A stretch of DNA of 58,791 nucleotides from Candidatus Omnitrophota bacterium (GCA_020346285.1 CP070780.1:866245-925035); one strand, 5' to 3'. Shown: positions 8,818-17,470, counted from the stretch's first letter. Translations and numbers: made by a program. Notes: generated by a model from the letters alone, not told the origin.

Positions 8818-8845
8818 TACAATATTCTTCGCCTGCATATAGAAG

Positions 8846-8874
8846 ATTTTAACGGAAAAAACGGAAAAAAGCAA
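8846..8874 (-). promoter_or_regulatory. Candidate promoter for the M48 protease
   Basis: On the minus strand: TTGCTT, 17-base spacer, TAAAAT, about 29 bases before the preferred start codon. Confidence 0.45.
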
Positions 8875-8887
8875 GTTTGGAATTTGC

Positions 8888-8916
8888 TTGATTTATGACG
8901 GGTTATGGCGTAAGAT
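8888..8916 (+). promoter_or_regulatory. Candidate promoter for the RibD-like gene
   Basis: TTGATT, 17-base spacer, TAAGAT; it lies back to back with the M48 promoter, 18 bases before the ATG at 8935. Confidence 0.4.
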
Positions 8917-8934
8917 GAAATCAGGACTTCCGAA

Positions 8935-9594
8935 ATGAAAAGGCCTTATATAACGCTAAAATTTGCCCAAACGCTGGATGGCAGGATTGCTGCCCAAGAC
9001 GGCTCTTCCAAGTGGATAAGCGGCCCGGAAAGCCGAAAGTTTAGCCACAAATTGCGGGCTGAAAACGACGGTATTTTAGTCGGCGTTCAAACAATCCTGG
9101 CAGATAATCCTTCTTTAACTGTTCGCCTTGTAAAAGGTAGAAACCCCGCAAGAATCGTTATTGATCCAAGGCTGCGCATTCCGCTTGCCGCCCGAATTAT
9201 GAAAGATACAAAAACCGCAAAGACAATTATCATTACTACGCCAACTTCCCCCGCAAGAAAAAAAGAACGGCTTAAAAGCCGAGGCGTTGAATTCATTGTC
9301 TTGCCGGCTTCAAAAGGCGGCAATATTGACTTGAGAAAAATTATCCGTATACTCTATAAAAAGGGTATAAAAAGAATACTTGTCGAAGGCGGAAGCCGGG
9401 TTATCACCTCTTTTTTAAAAACAGGATTAACAGATATGATTATCACGGTTCTATCGCCCAGGATTTTGGGCAAAGGTATAGAAACCGTCGGTGACCTGGG
9501 TATTCGTAATATAAAAGGGGCCCTGAAGTTACGATTGAAGGCCCTAAAGCAGCTTGGAGAAGATATAATATATATCGCTTATATATCAAGATGA
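8935..9594 (+). CDS. RibD C-terminal-type pyrimidine reductase
   Basis: 219 residues matching the reductase half of RibD: start TLKFAQTLDGRIA, then KWISGPESR, a conserved GVQTILADNPSLTVR segment, and VEGGSRVITSFL near residue 145. The family reduces the ribosylaminopyrimidine intermediate of riboflavin synthesis with NADPH. The N-terminal deaminase domain of bifunctional RibD is absent, so the deamination must be done elsewhere, or the protein is a diverged reductase of another pathway. No other riboflavin genes are in the window. The end overlaps the next pseudopilin gene by 4 bases (ATGA). Confidence 0.8.
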   Translation: MKRPYITLKFAQTLDGRIAAQDGSSKWISGPESRKFSHKLRAENDGILVGVQTILADNPSLTVRLVKGRNPARIVIDPRLRIPLAARIMKDTKTAKTIIITTPTSPARKKERLKSRGVEFIVLPASKGGNIDLRKIIRILYKKGIKRILVEGGSRVITSFLKTGLTDMIITVLSPRILGKGIETVGDLGIRNIKGALKLRLKALKQLGEDIIYIAYISR

Positions 9595-9631
9595 ACAGAG
9601 GACTTAGTATCAAGACGAACAGAGGACTTAC
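9584..9631 (+). repeat. 24-bp tandem duplication at a gene junction
   Basis: Two copies of a 24-base unit (9584-9607 and 9608-9631; 22 of 24 bases identical) span the RibD stop and the pseudopilin start. The unit is TATCAAG-A(T/C)GAACAGAGGACTTA plus one variable base. Only the first copy has the ATG; the second has ACG. It adds an 8-residue repeat (NRGLSIKT/NRGLTFFE) to the prepilin leader. Confidence 0.85.
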
Positions 9632-9986
9632 TTTTTTTGAGTTACTGATAGTCGTTGCTATTATCGGGTTTATAACGATGATAGCCATGCCCAATTATTT
9701 GGAATCGCGGAGGAAAGCGACGGCAAATACATGCATCAGTAATCAAAAATTAATATATACCGCCGCAACAATGTATATGCTGGCAGAATCCGATTCTTTG
9801 GTTTCGATGGGGCACAAGGAAAGATTAGATGCCCTGCTCGATAGGGGATACCTCAAAGGCAATAAATGGCCTGAATGTCCGTCAGGTGGCATTAAGGATT
9901 ACAATGATTACACTATAATATTTTCGGGTGATATCGTCGAAGATGTAGAATGCGACCGCGACCCCACCGGACACGTATGGCCTTAA
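9591..9986 (+). CDS. Prepilin-like protein with N-terminal methylation motif
   Basis: 131 residues. Class III signal NRG-LTFFELLIVVAIIGF with Glu at mature position 5 and a hydrophobic helix to about residue 35, then NYLESRRKATANTCISN as in GspG/PilA-like pseudopilins. The C-terminal part has a Cys pair (about residues 103 and 123) that could form a disulfide loop. It resembles short PilE/GspG-like proteins common as solitary genes in this kind of genome. It overlaps the RibD-like gene by 4 bases and the extended reading of the next gene. Confidence 0.78.
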   Translation: MNRGLSIKTNRGLTFFELLIVVAIIGFITMIAMPNYLESRRKATANTCISNQKLIYTAATMYMLAESDSLVSMGHKERLDALLDRGYLKGNKWPECPSGGIKDYNDYTIIFSGDIVEDVECDRDPTGHVWP

Positions 9987-10042
9987 AAGAAAGCAGGCAA
10001 CGGCAAAAATGTTGTCCGCCGACTACTATTGCGAGAAAATCC

Positions 10043-10576
10043 ATGAAAAAAATATTATTTATTGCGTATATAGTATTTCTGTTTTTTGGTTGCCTTGTTC
10101 AGGGAGGTGAGCTTATGGCGCTTGAGATTAAAAGCCCGGCTTTTAAAAACGGCGAGCCTATTCCATTGAAATATACGGGTAAGGGTGAAGATATTTCACC
10201 GCCCATTATGTGGTCGGATGTTCCGGAAGGAACGAAGAGTTTCGCCCTTATTTCCGATGACCCTGATGCCCCGATGGGTACATGGGTTCATTGGGTCTTA
10301 TACGACATCCCTCGTGACAGAAGAAGCCTTCCGCAGGGCGTGAAGAAAGACAGGGTATTAGACGACGGTTCAAAACAGGGCACGACAGATTTTGGCAGGG
10401 TTGGGTACGGGGGGCCATATCCGCCGCCGGGACTTGAGCACAGGTATTTTTTCAAACTCTATGCGCTTGATGCCAAATTAGATTTAAAACCGGCCCTTAC
10501 TAAAAAAGCGCTTTTAAACGCGATAGAAGGGCACGTTATCGAAAAAGCCGAGTTTATAGGAACATTTAAAAGATAA
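10043..10576 (+). CDS. YbhB/YbcL (PEBP) family protein
   Basis: 177 residues from ATG 10043. The PEBP core is clear: Y-T-G-x-G-x-D-I-S-P-P-I-W-like start, DDPDAPMGTWVHWVLYDIP, then YGGPYPPPGLEHRYFFKLYALD. These are the phosphatidylethanolamine-binding-protein hallmarks. From ATG 10043 the protein has a hydrophobic leader ending in LFFGC, a possible lipobox. A second ATG at 10115 has a near-perfect GGGAGGTGA ribosome binding site 4 bases upstream and would give a 153-residue cytoplasmic form, the usual bacterial size. Which start is used, or both, decides the location. Function in bacteria is unsettled. Confidence 0.82.
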   Translation: MKKILFIAYIVFLFFGCLVQGGELMALEIKSPAFKNGEPIPLKYTGKGEDISPPIMWSDVPEGTKSFALISDDPDAPMGTWVHWVLYDIPRDRRSLPQGVKKDRVLDDGSKQGTTDFGRVGYGGPYPPPGLEHRYFFKLYALDAKLDLKPALTKKALLNAIEGHVIEKAEFIGTFKR

Positions 10577-10624
10577 TCTTTCAACTGCATATGTTAATCT
10601 ACGCGGTTGAACGAAGGGTAATAT

Positions 10625-11260
10625 GTGAAGGCGGCAAAAGAAAGAATAGGGCGGATTATAAGGATACTTCGAAAGGCCTACCCAAAATCAAAAACAGCGC
10701 TTCGAAACAGGTCTCCTTTTGAACTTCTTGTTTCTACCATTCTTTCGGCGCAGTGTACGGATGAGCGCGTTAATAAAATAACGCCGGGGCTCTTTAAAAA
10801 ATATAAAAATCCCCGCGATTTCGCGCGCGTAAAACAAGCTGTCTTAGAAAAGAAAATACGCTCTACCGGTTTTTATAAAAATAAAGCGAAGAATATCATA
10901 GCGGCATCGAAGAAGATTGTCGGAGAGTTCGGCAGCGAGGTCCCTGACCGGATGGATAAACTTATCTCTCTTCCGGGCGTAGCGCGGAAAACGGCCAATA
11001 TCGTGCTTTCAAGTTCGTTCCGTAAGGCGGAAGGCATAGCGGTTGATACACACGTAAAGCGGCTTTCGGGGAGAATCGGTTTAAGCAGGCAAAAAGACCC
11101 CAATAAAATCGAAAAAGACCTTATGGAGATAGTTCCCCGCAAAGACTGGCTCGATTTCAGCTATTTGCTGGTTGACCATGGCCGCAAAATATGCATGGCG
11201 AGAAAGCCATTATGCCCCGAATGCGTTATAAAACACTTATGTCCGTCGGCGAGAATTTGA
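10625..11260 (+). CDS. nth: Endonuclease III
   Basis: 211 residues from a GTG start. The HhH motif LPGVARKTA carries the catalytic Lys122, and the catalytic Asp141 is in VDTHVKRLS. The iron-sulfur cluster ligands Cys190, Cys197, Cys200 and Cys206 show the C-x6-C-x2-C-x5-C spacing of Nth. It removes oxidised pyrimidines from DNA and nicks the abasic site (base excision repair). Length matches the family. It is followed 1 base later by the AmrS gene. Confidence 0.95.
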   Translation: MKAAKERIGRIIRILRKAYPKSKTALRNRSPFELLVSTILSAQCTDERVNKITPGLFKKYKNPRDFARVKQAVLEKKIRSTGFYKNKAKNIIAASKKIVGEFGSEVPDRMDKLISLPGVARKTANIVLSSSFRKAEGIAVDTHVKRLSGRIGLSRQKDPNKIEKDLMEIVPRKDWLDFSYLLVDHGRKICMARKPLCPECVIKHLCPSARI

Positions 11261-11261
11261 G

Positions 11262-12281
11262 ATGAAAAAGGAAGCAATGCTTTACGAAAAATTGAAAGAC
11301 AACAGGGTCCACTGTCTCCTGTGCGCCCACTCTTGTAAAATTGCCGATTCGAAATATGGATTCTGCGGCGTGCGCAAGAATGAAAGAGGCGTATTATACA
11401 CGCATGTTTATGGAAAGGTAATTGCCTCTCACGTAGATCCGATTGAAAAGAAACCTTTATATCATTTCTTTCCGGGCACAAAGGCCTATTCCATTGCGAC
11501 TATCGGATGCAATTTCCGGTGCCCGTTTTGCCAGAACTGGCAGATATCACAGGCCTCAGAAAGAAACGGCAATTCCAATGGCTACGAACTGAAACCCGAA
11601 GAGGTTGTAAGAGAGGCGAAAAAATACGGATGCAAAAGCATATCTTATACCTATACGGAACCGACTATATTTTTTGAATACGCATATGATACGGCAAAAA
11701 TTGCCAGGGAAGAAAACCTTTATAACACGTTTGTGACAAACGGATACATGACAAAGGGCGCCCTCGATACGATAAAGCCGAATCTCGACGCATGCAATGT
11801 AGACCTTAAATCTTTTAGCGATGAGACTTATAAAAATGTATGTAAAGGCAGCTTGAAACCCGTTCTCGAGTCCATTCGCCATATGAAAAAGATAGGTATA
11901 TGGGTTGAGGTTACAACACTTGTCGTTCCCGGAATGAACGATAGCGATAAAGAACTTAAGAGCATCGCCCGATTTATTGCTGATACAGGAAAAGATATTC
12001 CCTGGCACATAAGCCGCTTTCATCCCGATTATAAATTTACCGAGGCAAAACCAACCCCTTTAGCTACTCTCGAAAAAGCCGAATCTATCGGAAAGAAAGC
12101 AGGATTAAAATATGTATATCTAGGTAATGTTGCCGCGGAAGGCAATACCTATTGCGCAACATGCAAAAAACTTCTCGTTGGAAGGGCAGGATACGCGATT
12201 TCAAAGAATAATATAAGAAATGGCAAGTGTTCCGGGTGTAATGCGCCGGTAGAAGGGATATGGGGGACGGGCTATGCGTGA
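11262..12281 (+). CDS. amrS: AmmeMemoRadiSam-type radical SAM enzyme (AmrS)
   Basis: 339 residues. The N-terminus has a Cys-rich segment (Cys18, Cys21, Cys25, Cys35) typical of the PflA/AmrS branch. The radical SAM motif GCNFRCPFCQNWQIS has Cys83, Cys87 and Cys90. YTYTEPTIFFEYAYD and the WHISRFHPDYK segment are strongly characteristic of AmrS, and a C-terminal zinc-ribbon-like pair CATC...CSGC follows. The partners AmrA (AMMECR1) and AmrB (Memo) are not in this window. The reaction of the system is not established. It overlaps the following antiporter gene by 8 bases. Confidence 0.9.
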   Translation: MKKEAMLYEKLKDNRVHCLLCAHSCKIADSKYGFCGVRKNERGVLYTHVYGKVIASHVDPIEKKPLYHFFPGTKAYSIATIGCNFRCPFCQNWQISQASERNGNSNGYELKPEEVVREAKKYGCKSISYTYTEPTIFFEYAYDTAKIAREENLYNTFVTNGYMTKGALDTIKPNLDACNVDLKSFSDETYKNVCKGSLKPVLESIRHMKKIGIWVEVTTLVVPGMNDSDKELKSIARFIADTGKDIPWHISRFHPDYKFTEAKPTPLATLEKAESIGKKAGLKYVYLGNVAAEGNTYCATCKKLLVGRAGYAISKNNIRNGKCSGCNAPVEGIWGTGYA

Positions 12282-13275
12282 ACTTTGGGTTTTATCGAAA
12301 TTCATTATATGCGCAAGTATTATCTTTTTTGCCGGAAAACGCGTAGCTAAATACGCGGATGTTATAGCTGAAAAAACCGGGTTTAGCCGGCTTTGGATTG
12401 GCATGGTTTTCGTGGCGGCGGTAACAAGTCTTCCCGAACTTTTTACCGGTGTCGGCAGCGTGGTTTTTGTAGACGCGCCAGACCTGACAGTCGGGAACCT
12501 CTTAGGAGCGAATTCCTATAATCTCTTAAATATAGGGCTTCTCGATTTATTGCATCGGGGAGGGCCGTTATTAAGCATGATAAGTTCAGGTCAGCTTATA
12601 GTGGCTATCTTTAGCATAGTTCCCGTTATATTGGCGGGCGTAGCGATTGCATTATCGGAAAACGGAATTTCAGCCTGGAGTATAGGCAACATAGGAATAT
12701 TCAGCATAGCTATTTTTGTATCCTACTGCATTGCGACAAGGGTTATATATAAGTTTGAGAAACCAAAAAGTAAAAACCTGAAAGCCGAAACCAAGTATGA
12801 CGCAATTCCTCTCAAGAAAGCATATACTTACGGCCTAACAGCTGCGGCAATTATTATTGCAAGCGGCGTTTGGCTTGCCTATGTAGGAAAGGATTTATCC
12901 GAGGCCTTGCGTTTAAGCCAGAGTTTTACGGGGAACCTGTTTATAGGTTTTGTTACGACACTACCGGAAATCACGGTATCCATAGCCGCCTTATTTATAG
13001 GAGCGAAAGAAATAGCCGTGGCCAATATGCTCGGCAGCAATTTATTTAACATGACAATTGTTTTTGCCGACGATATTTTATATCAGAAAGCGCCCATACT
13101 TCAGGTTGTATCACCGGGCCATCTGCGGTCGGCATGCATGGTAATAGCTATGACTGTTCTCGTTATCGTCGCAATGGCAACCAAGCCAAAGCGCAAATTT
13201 TTTAATATAAGCTGGTATGTGCCCGTGCTTTTTATTCTTTTTTTGCTGGGAGCATATATGAATTTTAATAGGTAA
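12274..13275 (+). CDS. CaCA-family sodium/calcium antiporter
   Basis: 333 residues, about ten hydrophobic helices. Two inverted Na_Ca_ex repeats carry the acidic alpha motifs: G-x-x-FVAAVTSLPELFTG (near residue 45-60) and GNLFIGFVTTLPEITVS (near 220-240), each followed by a GNLLGAN/ANMLGSN motif. This is the YrbG-like bacterial branch of cation:proton or sodium/calcium exchangers in the inner membrane. The ion cannot be told. Translationally coupled to amrS by overlap. Confidence 0.88.
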   Translation: MRELWVLSKFIICASIIFFAGKRVAKYADVIAEKTGFSRLWIGMVFVAAVTSLPELFTGVGSVVFVDAPDLTVGNLLGANSYNLLNIGLLDLLHRGGPLLSMISSGQLIVAIFSIVPVILAGVAIALSENGISAWSIGNIGIFSIAIFVSYCIATRVIYKFEKPKSKNLKAETKYDAIPLKKAYTYGLTAAAIIIASGVWLAYVGKDLSEALRLSQSFTGNLFIGFVTTLPEITVSIAALFIGAKEIAVANMLGSNLFNMTIVFADDILYQKAPILQVVSPGHLRSACMVIAMTVLVIVAMATKPKRKFFNISWYVPVLFILFLLGAYMNFNR

Positions 13276-13315
13276 TGTCCCTCGCTCCGTACCATACGGT
13301 GTGGAACCCGGGACA
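13276..13315 (+). terminator. Hairpin followed by T-run after the antiporter gene
   Basis: Outer stem TGTCCC (13276-13281) with GGGACA (13310-13315), inner stem CCGTA (13287-13291) with TACGG (13295-13299), then ATTTTT. It could end the amrS-antiporter transcript, or be another dispersed repeat; the stem is imperfect. Confidence 0.45.
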
Positions 13316-13338
13316 ATTTTTCTGGCGAAAAACTGGAG

Positions 13339-13761
13339 GTGAAAATGAATTTAAATATTATTATTTTAAGGCTTTTTATAGCGGTGGTGTGCGGAGCCGT
13401 TATCGGGCTGGAACGCGAAATGCGGGATAAGGCAGCGGGCTTGAGGACGCATATTTTAGTTTGCCTGGGAGCCTGCCTTTTTGGTATGTTGGGCCTGGCA
13501 TTGGTTGCGGAATACAGGAATGCCGATATGTTAAGGCTTGCCCAGGGGCTTCTCATAGGCATAGGTTTTTTAGGTGCCGGCGTTATAGTGAGAGAGGGGG
13601 CCTCTATAAAAGGTTTGACTACCGCGGCCGGTATCTGGGTTATGGGGGCAATCGGCCTGGCCGTAGGCGTAGGTTATTATCACATTGCGCTTATCGGAAC
13701 CATATTCGGCTTTCTCACAATAACTTTATTTTCCAGAGTGGAAGGAGTGCTTAAGAAATGA
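13339..13761 (+). CDS. MgtC/SapB-family membrane protein, short form
   Basis: 140 residues with four hydrophobic helices. It starts with RLFIAVVCGAVIGLERE, continues with KAAGLRTHILVCLGACLFGM and has the RLAQGLLIGIGFLGAGVIVREG block, which together define the MgtC family. The C-terminal soluble domain of full MgtC (about 90 residues) is missing, as in many SapB-like proteins. Known relatives influence magnesium limitation and F-ATPase; the role here is not determined. AACTGGAGGTG provides a strong ribosome binding site, and the end overlaps the HAD gene by 4 bases. Confidence 0.88.
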   Translation: MKMNLNIIILRLFIAVVCGAVIGLEREMRDKAAGLRTHILVCLGACLFGMLGLALVAEYRNADMLRLAQGLLIGIGFLGAGVIVREGASIKGLTTAAGIWVMGAIGLAVGVGYYHIALIGTIFGFLTITLFSRVEGVLKK

Positions 13762-14411
13762 ATTTTAAGGGCGCTATCTTTGATTTGGACGGCGTCATTG
13801 TCGATACCGTGCCGTTGCATTTCGAGGCCTGGAAGAGAATGTTTTCCGAATACGGTAAAAATTTTACATTTGACGACTATAAGGTTAAGGTAGACGGTAT
13901 CCCGCGGCTTGACGGCGCAAGGGCTATCCTTACCGATTTAAACGGAGAAGAGCTTCAAAAAGCCGCTTCTAAAAAACAGGGGTATTATCTTGAATTGATC
14001 GATAAAGTCAAAATCAAAATTTACTACTCTACGCTGGATTTGGTAAAGGAACTGAAACAAAATGGCATAAAGGTTGCCGCCGCCTCCTCAAGCAGAAATT
14101 GCAGGCTTATATTAGAGAGAACCAATCTCGCCGGGCTGTTTGATGCTATTGTCGGCGGCAGTGATTTTAAAAAAGGTAAACCGGATCCGGAAATATTTTT
14201 GTTATCCGCTTCCAATCTTGGCCTTTCCGCCGATGAGGTAATAGTTTTTGAAGACGCGATACTCGGTGTCGAAGCAGCAAAAAACGGCCGGATGCTTTGT
14301 GTGGGTATTGCCAGGGAAGGGGACCTCCGCCTTTTAAAAAAAGCAGATATCGTGGTTAAAGATTTAAGCGAAGTTGATTATGCAAAACTGAAAGGTCTTT
14401 TTAAAACATGA
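13758..14411 (+). CDS. HAD-family beta-phosphoglucomutase-like hydrolase
   Basis: 217 residues. Motif I is FDLDGVIVDT (Asp nucleophile and general acid), a cap domain follows, then motif II AASSSR, motif III lysine in KKGKPDPEIF, and motif IV VIVFEDAILGVEAA. This order and the cap type match beta-phosphoglucomutase, which converts beta-glucose 1-phosphate into glucose 6-phosphate. The gene overlaps the GH65 phosphorylase gene by 4 bases. Since inverting GH65 disaccharide phosphorylases release beta-glucose 1-phosphate, the pair makes biochemical sense. Confidence 0.88.
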   Translation: MNFKGAIFDLDGVIVDTVPLHFEAWKRMFSEYGKNFTFDDYKVKVDGIPRLDGARAILTDLNGEELQKAASKKQGYYLELIDKVKIKIYYSTLDLVKELKQNGIKVAAASSSRNCRLILERTNLAGLFDAIVGGSDFKKGKPDPEIFLLSASNLGLSADEVIVFEDAILGVEAAKNGRMLCVGIAREGDLRLLKKADIVVKDLSEVDYAKLKGLFKT

Positions 14412-16711
14412 AAGGCAAATTTTCTAAATATCTATCAAAGGAAGAATGGCTCATTACCGATAAAGGGTGGTCGAAAGACGAATTATCGGTGAAGGAAAGT
14501 TTATTTACTTTAGGAAACGGCTATATCGGCTCAAGAGGTATTTATGAGGAGATACCCGATGGCACAGAGCCGGGCACATATATCGCAGGCGTTTACGATG
14601 CCGCTGCATCTATGGTGCCGGAACTGGTCAACGCGCCTAACCCTATCGATTTTCGTATTATCGTAGAAGGCGAGAAATTAGACATTGGGAGAATGGATAT
14701 CCTGGAGAGCGAAAGAATATTGGATTTGGGAAAGGGCCTTCTTGTAAGGAAGACATTATTTTCCGATACAAAGGGCAGGAGATTTTTATATCAATCGCTT
14801 CGTTTTTTTAGCCTTCGCGATAAGCGTATCGGGGCGATGCAAATCTGTCTTAAGGCGCTGGATAAGCCCGCCAGGATTATCATTCAGGATACGGTAGATG
14901 ATTCTGTGACAAATATCGGAAGTATCCTGGAAGGAAGAAAACGCCACACTCAACTGGTGGATGTCTCTCCCATAAGAGACATGAATTATTTATGCGTCAA
15001 AACATTTACAAGGAAAATCTGGCTGGCTTACACTTCGTTCCTTGCAGTCGCAAGAGCCGGGGGACATCCGGTGGGCACTTTAAATAAAATATTTAATATG
15101 TTGTTGAAAAAAGGCGAAATGGCATGCTTTACAAAAATTTTCTCCATACATACCTCGAAGGATTTTTCGGCCAGGCGCTTGAAAAAAATTGCCATAAAAG
15201 AATTGCACAGAGCAAAAGAGCTCGGATTTGACGGGCTTTTAAAAAGACACATAGCGGCATGGCAACGAAAATGGGAGGCGAGAGAAGTAAAAATAGACGG
15301 AGACAGGGAAGCCCAGAAGGCATTGTGCTTTAACATATATCATCTTTTAATCTCGGGAAAAGAAGGCGACGATAATGTAAGCATAGGCGCAAGGACGTTA
15401 AGCGGAAACGGTTATCATGGACATATTTTTTGGGATACGGAAATTTTTATTCTCCCGTTTTTCATATATGCCGATCCGAAAATTGCGCGGAATTTATTAA
15501 TGTATAGATTCCACCGTCTTAACGAAGCGCGAAGAATTGCCGGAGAAAAAGGCTACAAGGGAGTGCTTTTTCCGTGGGAATCCGCCGATACGGGTAAAGA
15601 GACGACCCCGGCTTATTCAAAGCATTTAGACGGCTCAATTATAGAAATTCACACTATGGATATGGAACACCACATAGTTTCTGACGTCGCTTACGGGGTT
15701 TGTCACTATTTTAGCGCCACCGGCGACAATGAATTTATGCTTAAGGCAGGATTGGAAATTTTATTTGAGACAGCCCGGTTCTGGGCAAGCCGCGCGACAT
15801 ATAATAAAAAAACAAAAAAATTTGAGATAAAGAAGGTAATCGGCCCCGATGAATTCCATGAAGATGTCAATAATAACGCGTATACCAACAGGATGGCTGC
15901 GTGGAATCTTTATAAAACAAAAGAATTTTATAAATATTTTGATAAAAAATATCCACGTTTTTTGCGAAAAATAGAAAGAAAGATATCGCTTAAATCCGAG
16001 GAAATCGAGCAATGGGCGCATATCGCAGACAGGATAAAAATTCCTTTCTCAAAATCAAAAGGCATTATCGAGGAATTTGACGGGTATCTAAGAAAAAAAG
16101 ACGTTCTTTTAAAAACTTTAAATCATTACTTCATGCCCGTTCTCCCGGCAGATATCTCGTTAAAAGATGTAGGAAAAACACAAATTGTAAAACAAGCGGA
16201 TATTATTATGCTGATGTATTTGCTTCCGGAAGAATTTACGAAGGATATAAGATTAAAGAGCTACTTATATTACGTAAAACGAACGCTGCATAAATCTTCT
16301 CTTAGCCCAAGCATCTATTCGATACTGGCTTGCGAGGTCGGCGATGTTACAAGAGGATATTTATATTTTCTTTTCTCTCTCTACGCTGATTTGAAAAATA
16401 GATATGGCAATACAAGAGAAGGCATTCATGCTGCATCACTCGGCGGCACATGGCAGGCAGTGATAATGGGTTTTTCGGGTTTTCGAAATATGGAAGGCCT
16501 TCCGTCTTTTGAGCCACGGCTGCCCGGCCACTGGCGGAACATAAAATTCTGCCTTAAGTGGAAGAATTCTTTGTTAAGGATTTCGGTCAGTAATAAAAAA
16601 ATTAAATTTTTCGCGGCTTCAAAAAGGAAAAAGGGCTCTATCCTGGTTAAGTGTTTTAATTCCGTTTATAAGGTCCCGTTTAATAAAAATTATATAATAT
16701 ATAAAAAATAA
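14408..16711 (+). CDS. Glycoside hydrolase family 65 disaccharide phosphorylase
   Basis: 767 residues, full length for GH65. The N-terminal beta-sandwich starts with KESLFTLGNGYIGSRG; the (alpha/alpha)6 barrel has GYHGHIFWDTEIFILPFF. The catalytic acid is Glu482 in KVIGPDEFHEDVNNNAYTN. Phosphate-binding residues lie near the HAASLGGTW motif (about residue 680). Members split maltose, trehalose, kojibiose or nigerose with phosphate; the substrate cannot be read from sequence. Together with the upstream beta-phosphoglucomutase it would feed glucose 6-phosphate into glycolysis. Confidence 0.9.
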   Translation: MKGKFSKYLSKEEWLITDKGWSKDELSVKESLFTLGNGYIGSRGIYEEIPDGTEPGTYIAGVYDAAASMVPELVNAPNPIDFRIIVEGEKLDIGRMDILESERILDLGKGLLVRKTLFSDTKGRRFLYQSLRFFSLRDKRIGAMQICLKALDKPARIIIQDTVDDSVTNIGSILEGRKRHTQLVDVSPIRDMNYLCVKTFTRKIWLAYTSFLAVARAGGHPVGTLNKIFNMLLKKGEMACFTKIFSIHTSKDFSARRLKKIAIKELHRAKELGFDGLLKRHIAAWQRKWEAREVKIDGDREAQKALCFNIYHLLISGKEGDDNVSIGARTLSGNGYHGHIFWDTEIFILPFFIYADPKIARNLLMYRFHRLNEARRIAGEKGYKGVLFPWESADTGKETTPAYSKHLDGSIIEIHTMDMEHHIVSDVAYGVCHYFSATGDNEFMLKAGLEILFETARFWASRATYNKKTKKFEIKKVIGPDEFHEDVNNNAYTNRMAAWNLYKTKEFYKYFDKKYPRFLRKIERKISLKSEEIEQWAHIADRIKIPFSKSKGIIEEFDGYLRKKDVLLKTLNHYFMPVLPADISLKDVGKTQIVKQADIIMLMYLLPEEFTKDIRLKSYLYYVKRTLHKSSLSPSIYSILACEVGDVTRGYLYFLFSLYADLKNRYGNTREGIHAASLGGTWQAVIMGFSGFRNMEGLPSFEPRLPGHWRNIKFCLKWKNSLLRISVSNKKIKFFAASKRKKGSILVKCFNSVYKVPFNKNYIIYKK

Positions 16712-16725
16712 AAAAAGGGGGATTT

Positions 16726-17106
16726 ATGGCTTATGTAAGAGATATTATGAAAAAAGAAATTATTGTCGCTAAAATTCATGATCGCATCCAACAGATCAGT
16801 AAAATTCTTACGGAAAAAAAGATAAGTAATATACCCATTATAAATGAAAAAAATGAACTTGTCGGTATTGTTTCCGAACAGGATATTATAAGAATAATGA
16901 ATTCAGAAAATTTTATGAACATGACCGCCAAGGATATTATGACAAAAAATGTTTTATCGGTAAAAGAAAATGACCCCCTTGAATATGTCTCAAAAATATT
17001 TACGGAAAAACCCTTCAGGCGCCTACCCGTCATCCGGGATAAAAAAGTAGTGGGCGTTATCACGCGGGAAGATATAATAAGTAGTTTTATGAGCGATTAT
17101 TATTGA
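16726..17106 (+). CDS. Tandem CBS-domain protein
   Basis: 126 residues forming a CBS pair (Bateman module): V-R-D-I-M-K-K-E at the start of the first and A-K-D-I-M-T-K-N at the start of the second, each ending in VGIVSEQDI / VGVITREDI. CBS pairs bind adenine nucleotides and regulate partners. No catalytic domain is attached. GGGGG seven bases upstream of the ATG serves as ribosome binding site. Located 14 bases after the GH65 gene, so probably in its transcript. Confidence 0.88.
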   Translation: MAYVRDIMKKEIIVAKIHDRIQQISKILTEKKISNIPIINEKNELVGIVSEQDIIRIMNSENFMNMTAKDIMTKNVLSVKENDPLEYVSKIFTEKPFRRLPVIRDKKVVGVITREDIISSFMSDYY

Positions 17107-17115
17107 TAAAAAATC

Positions 17116-17143
17116 TTTACTTTTTTTTGTAGTATGATATACT
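17116..17143 (+). promoter_or_regulatory. Possible promoter for the small membrane protein
   Basis: TTTACT, 16-base spacer, TATACT, immediately after the CBS gene and about 20 bases before ATG 17164. Confidence 0.35.
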
Positions 17144-17163
17144 AACCAAAAAGGAGAATGGAA

Positions 17164-17358
17164 ATGGGAAAATTCATGGGTATCACGATAGGCGCTATCT
17201 TTGCGTTTATAGGATTAGTTTTGCTCATAGCGTGGTGGTATGAATTTTTGTTCGTTTTAAGAGGCGCTGTCCCGGCCATTCTTATACTCGGCGGCGTCGT
17301 CGCACTTTTTGCGGGAATTAGCGAGCTCAAAGATACGCTGAAAAGCAAAAAGGAATAA
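17164..17358 (+). CDS. Small two-helix membrane protein
   Basis: 64 residues with two hydrophobic helices (about 6-24 and 32-52) and a charged Lys-rich tail. ATG 17164 is preferred because AAGGAG lies 8 bases before it; the ATG at 17158 is too close to that site. No family recognised. It resembles small inner-membrane proteins of unknown function common near stress genes. Confidence 0.6.
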   Translation: MGKFMGITIGAIFAFIGLVLLIAWWYEFLFVLRGAVPAILILGGVVALFAGISELKDTLKSKKE

Positions 17359-17441
17359 TCCCCCTTTTTCCCTCATATAATAAATACACAATAGATAGTA
17401 TCTCCACGTCAAAAATAATACCACATATTGTAGATTTCACC

Positions 17442-17470
17442 TTGACAATCCCTGCCTTGTATGATATATT
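17442..17470 (+). promoter_or_regulatory. Sigma-70 type promoter for nrdJ
   Basis: TTGACA, 17-base spacer, TATATT. It leaves an untranslated leader of about 125 bases before the nrdJ start. Confidence 0.65.

Noticed and set aside
13461-13754. 97-residue ORF overlapping MgtC in another frame
   Set aside because: It is a shadow frame of the well-supported MgtC gene, with Gly/Arg-rich nonsense composition.
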